NCBI GenBank assembly: GCA_011605715.1
Contig: JAAOZO010000072.1
Location: forward strand, 1 to 6,221
Origin: Nitrososphaerota archaeon
GTDB taxonomy: Archaea; Thermoproteota; EX4484-205; JAAOZO01
Direction: 5' to 3'
Length of the DNA: 6,221 nucleotides
In this document: piece by piece, positions 4,930 through 6,221 of the stretch
How positions within the stretch are numbered: the first letter of the stretch is position 1
How the letters are laid out: each line of letters begins with the position of its first letter
Program-made: the position numbers and the translations under genes
Notes under the pieces: generated by a model
What the model saw: the letters and a program-made list of their open reading frames with translations, nothing else
What the model was told of the DNA's origin: nothing
Databases searched by the model: none

Positions 4930-5411
4930 CTTACCTTTTTAAAAGATTCACAACTAGTTCAACAATTCCAAAAAGGTTTTAAAAAGAACTTCGAAGTCTT
5001 TAAAAATTCGTTTTTCCCAAAAATTTCATAAAGAATAGTATTCATGCTAAAATGAGTGCATTAACCTAGTTTAAGGTTTGTTCTATTGTTTTAGTTTATA
5101 AAACCAGAAACTTGTTAGACCTAAGTTAATTAAGATAATTCACTGTGATAGCAACAGGTATTGCAATAAATCTTGCCAAAAAGTATGATTTTAAGGCGTC
5201 AGCTTTATTTTGTCATTAAGTCTATGAGGGCTCTAAGGGCTAGAAGAGTTGCCCTTTCAAAATTCTCTCACAGCAAGTATAGAGTTCTTCAATGATGAAT
5301 CTCAATAAAGAGTGTTTCACATTTTAACTAAGAAGGTCTATGGGCTTCAAGAGAATTAAGTAAGGAGCTTAGGAAAAGAAGATAAGCGCTTACCACTGTA
5401 GTTATAATCAT
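4930..5411. other. Intergenic stretch, possibly with remnants of a decayed gene
   Basis: No intact gene is visible. The left part (4930-5130) is AT-rich and holds the palindrome ACTTCGAAGT (4988-4997). On the + strand from about 5141 to 5390 short protein-like stretches occur in successive different frames, such as IAINLAKKYDFKASAL, RALRARRVALSKFSHSKY and HILTKKVYGLQ, each ended by stops. This is what a frameshifted relic would look like, but I do not recognise a family. A GC-richer hairpin (AAGGGC/GCCCTT) lies at 5235-5256. A box C-like ATGATGA at 5292-5298 has no matching box D. Confidence 0.35.
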
Positions 5412-5762
5412 TCATTTAACACTAAATTCTTTCAGGATCTTCTCAAGTAGAGGTTTTATTTTTGGAATCTCCTCTTTAGTTGTTTTCCAAACCATTCTTA
5501 GATCAACACCAAAATATTCATGAATAACCTTATCTCTCATTCCAGCCATTTCTCTCCATGGTACTTCAGGATAACGCTCTCATACTTTGTTCGGTAGTAT
5601 CTTTACAGCTTCTCCGATGATTTCTATAGCTCTTATAGTAGCATAAACTGTTTTCTTATCTTTTGCAAAATCTTCATAATCTATATCTCTTACAAAGTCT
5701 ACGGCATCGTCCATAGCTTCAATTATATCTTCTATGTAAACCAAGAACTCCTTTTTATACAT
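5412..5762 (-). pseudogene. hepT: HepT-like HEPN toxin, interrupted by an in-frame TGA
   Basis: HepT is a HEPN-domain RNase toxin paired with the MntA nucleotidyltransferase antitoxin. The first 60 codons (from ATG 5762) give the N-terminal helices, including the typical TVYATIRAIEIIGEAVKILP. A TGA (5582-5580) then stands where the family usually has Arg in a sequence like IRERYPE. The same frame continues without shift for 55 more codons to TGA at 5412: ERYPEVPWREMAGMRDKVIHEYF and a normal helical C-terminus. The HEPN active site Rx4HxY (Arg76, His81, Tyr83 counting the stop as 61) lies after the TGA, so the truncated product would lack it. A CGA or AGA to TGA change is the simplest explanation. 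The start overlaps the mntA end by 8 bases. Other possibilities are a sequencing error or readthrough. Confidence 0.85.
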
Positions 5763-6054
5763 CTTCTACTTCCTCTAAAACATGTTTTCTTATTCTTGGC
5801 TTTAAACTGTCTTTTTCAACTAAGTCAACTTTAATTCCTAATTCATCACTAAGGTAATTTTCTAGTCTAATGAAGTCTAGAAGGCTTAAACTTTTAGACT
5901 CTTCAAACTCAACTAAAACATCAAGGTCACTTTCTTCTTTTTCTTCCCCTCTAACATAAGAGCCAAAAACTCCAATTTTCTTCACTCCATACTTCTCTTT
6001 CAGCGATGGTTTTATTTCTTCCAGTTTCTTCTTTATTTCTTCCAGCCTCTTCAT
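5755..6054 (-). CDS. mntA: MntA-like minimal nucleotidyltransferase antitoxin
   Basis: This 99-residue protein is a minimal nucleotidyltransferase of the DNA polymerase beta fold. The catalytic motif GSx10DxD is exact (Gly31-Ser32, Asp43, Asp45), and the third aspartate is Asp77 in KVDLVEKD. In characterised HepT/MntA pairs MntA inactivates the HEPN toxin by adding AMP units to the Tyr of its Rx4HxY motif; that Tyr is present in the sequence of the neighbour, but after its premature stop. The N-terminal 20 residues form a charged helix built from a 21-base duplication (LEEIK twice). The ATG at 6054 has no strong Shine-Dalgarno, and a TATA-like box about 35-40 bases upstream suggests a very short leader. 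The stop TAA overlaps the hepT start. It appears intact although its toxin partner is interrupted. Confidence 0.92.
   Translation of the reverse strand: MKRLEEIKKKLEEIKPSLKEKYGVKKIGVFGSYVRGEEKEESDLDVLVEFEESKSLSLLDFIRLENYLSDELGIKVDLVEKDSLKPRIRKHVLEEVEDV
6011..6045. repeat. 14-base direct repeat with 21-base period inside mntA
   Basis: TTTATTTCTTCCAG occurs at 6011-6024 and again at 6032-6045. On the coding strand each copy encodes LEEIK, at residues 4-8 and 11-15, seven residues apart. It looks like a recent tandem duplication that lengthened the N-terminal helix by two turns (one heptad). Confidence 0.7.
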
Positions 6055-6086
6055 TCTTTCTATTTTATCAAAACCAGAAGTTCAAA

Positions 6087-6096
6087 ATTAAATAGT
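6087..6096 (-). promoter_or_regulatory. Possible TATA box of the mntA-hepT operon
   Basis: On the minus strand CTATTTAATT follows an A-rich BRE-like stretch (CGAAAAA) and lies about 35-40 bases before the mntA ATG, predicting a leader of about a dozen bases or less. This fits the lack of a clear Shine-Dalgarno before mntA. The region from here to the window end shows no recognisable gene. Confidence 0.4.
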
Positions 6097-6221
6097 TTTT
6101 CGTTTCTTTTCTATTTGACTTTCTAAACTAATGCAATTTCTATCATAGTGTTGCTCATTTAAATGTATTCAGAAAGAATTGCTATTTTTGTTCTTTTTAA
6201 CGAAAATTTTCAGTAGCCTTC

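Noticed and set aside
4954..5045. Short minus-strand open frame of about 28 codons upstream of the L7Ae operon
   Set aside because: It is AT-rich, has no ribosome binding site and has no recognisable sequence, so it is likely chance.
5226..5256. Third BHB intron around TCTAAGGGCTAG in the intergenic region
   Set aside because: It shares the core motif with infB intron 1, and an outer helix GAGGGC/GCCCUU exists. However, the central helix pairs only 3 of 4 bases and no inner helix forms, and the flanks encode nothing recognisable.
5292..5298. Box C-like ATGATGA suggesting a C/D guide RNA
   Set aside because: No CUGA box D or terminal stem was found within the following 70 bases.

Overview
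This is archaeal DNA. It encodes archaeal/eukaryotic-type ribosomal proteins (eS6, eL24, eS28, eL8/L7Ae), aIF2 gamma and aIF5B, with BRE/TATA-like promoters and GGTGAT-type Shine-Dalgarno sites. The DNA is AT-rich. A HepT/MntA module and BHB-type introns would suit a thermophilic archaeon, possibly Thermoproteota or a DPANN-like lineage, but the lineage cannot be fixed from this window.

Layout from left to right. The C-terminus of a coiled-coil, tail-anchored protein ends at 140 (+). About 400 bases without a recognisable gene follow; they hold a strong TATA-like box and a long hairpin. Then come eS6 and aIF2 gamma as a tight + strand operon (542-2129). Convergent to it, with 24 bases between the stops, is the aIF5B gene infB on the minus strand (3975 down to 2154). 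Upstream of infB, also on the minus strand, lies the operon L7Ae - eS28 - eL24 (4881 down to 4098). About 480 bases without a convincing gene follow, and then a minus-strand mntA-hepT toxin-antitoxin pair (6054 down to 5412) in which hepT carries an in-frame TGA.

The main discovery is in infB. The longest open frame begins only at the G3 motif (DTPGH), so it seems to lack the P-loop and switch I. Those parts are present just upstream, split into two tiny exons by insertions of 17 and 20 nt. Each insertion contains an in-frame TAA, breaks the frame, and sits in a canonical archaeal bulge-helix-bulge (BHB) fold: an outer helix in the exons, two 3-nt bulges, a 4-bp central helix and an inner hairpin. 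Cutting each bulge after its second nucleotide gives exactly GH|VDHGKTS and GGI|TQHVGA and a normal-length 594-residue aIF5B. These look like two mRNA micro-introns removed by the tRNA splicing endonuclease, placed in the two most conserved GTPase motifs of an essential initiation factor.

Most of the window serves translation. eS6, eS28, eL24 and L7Ae are ribosomal, aIF2 gamma delivers initiator tRNA, and aIF5B promotes subunit joining. The usual archaeal cluster L7Ae-S28e-L24e-Ndk-infB-(S6e-aIF2 gamma) is recognisable but altered: ndk is absent and the S6e-aIF2 gamma pair is inverted relative to infB.
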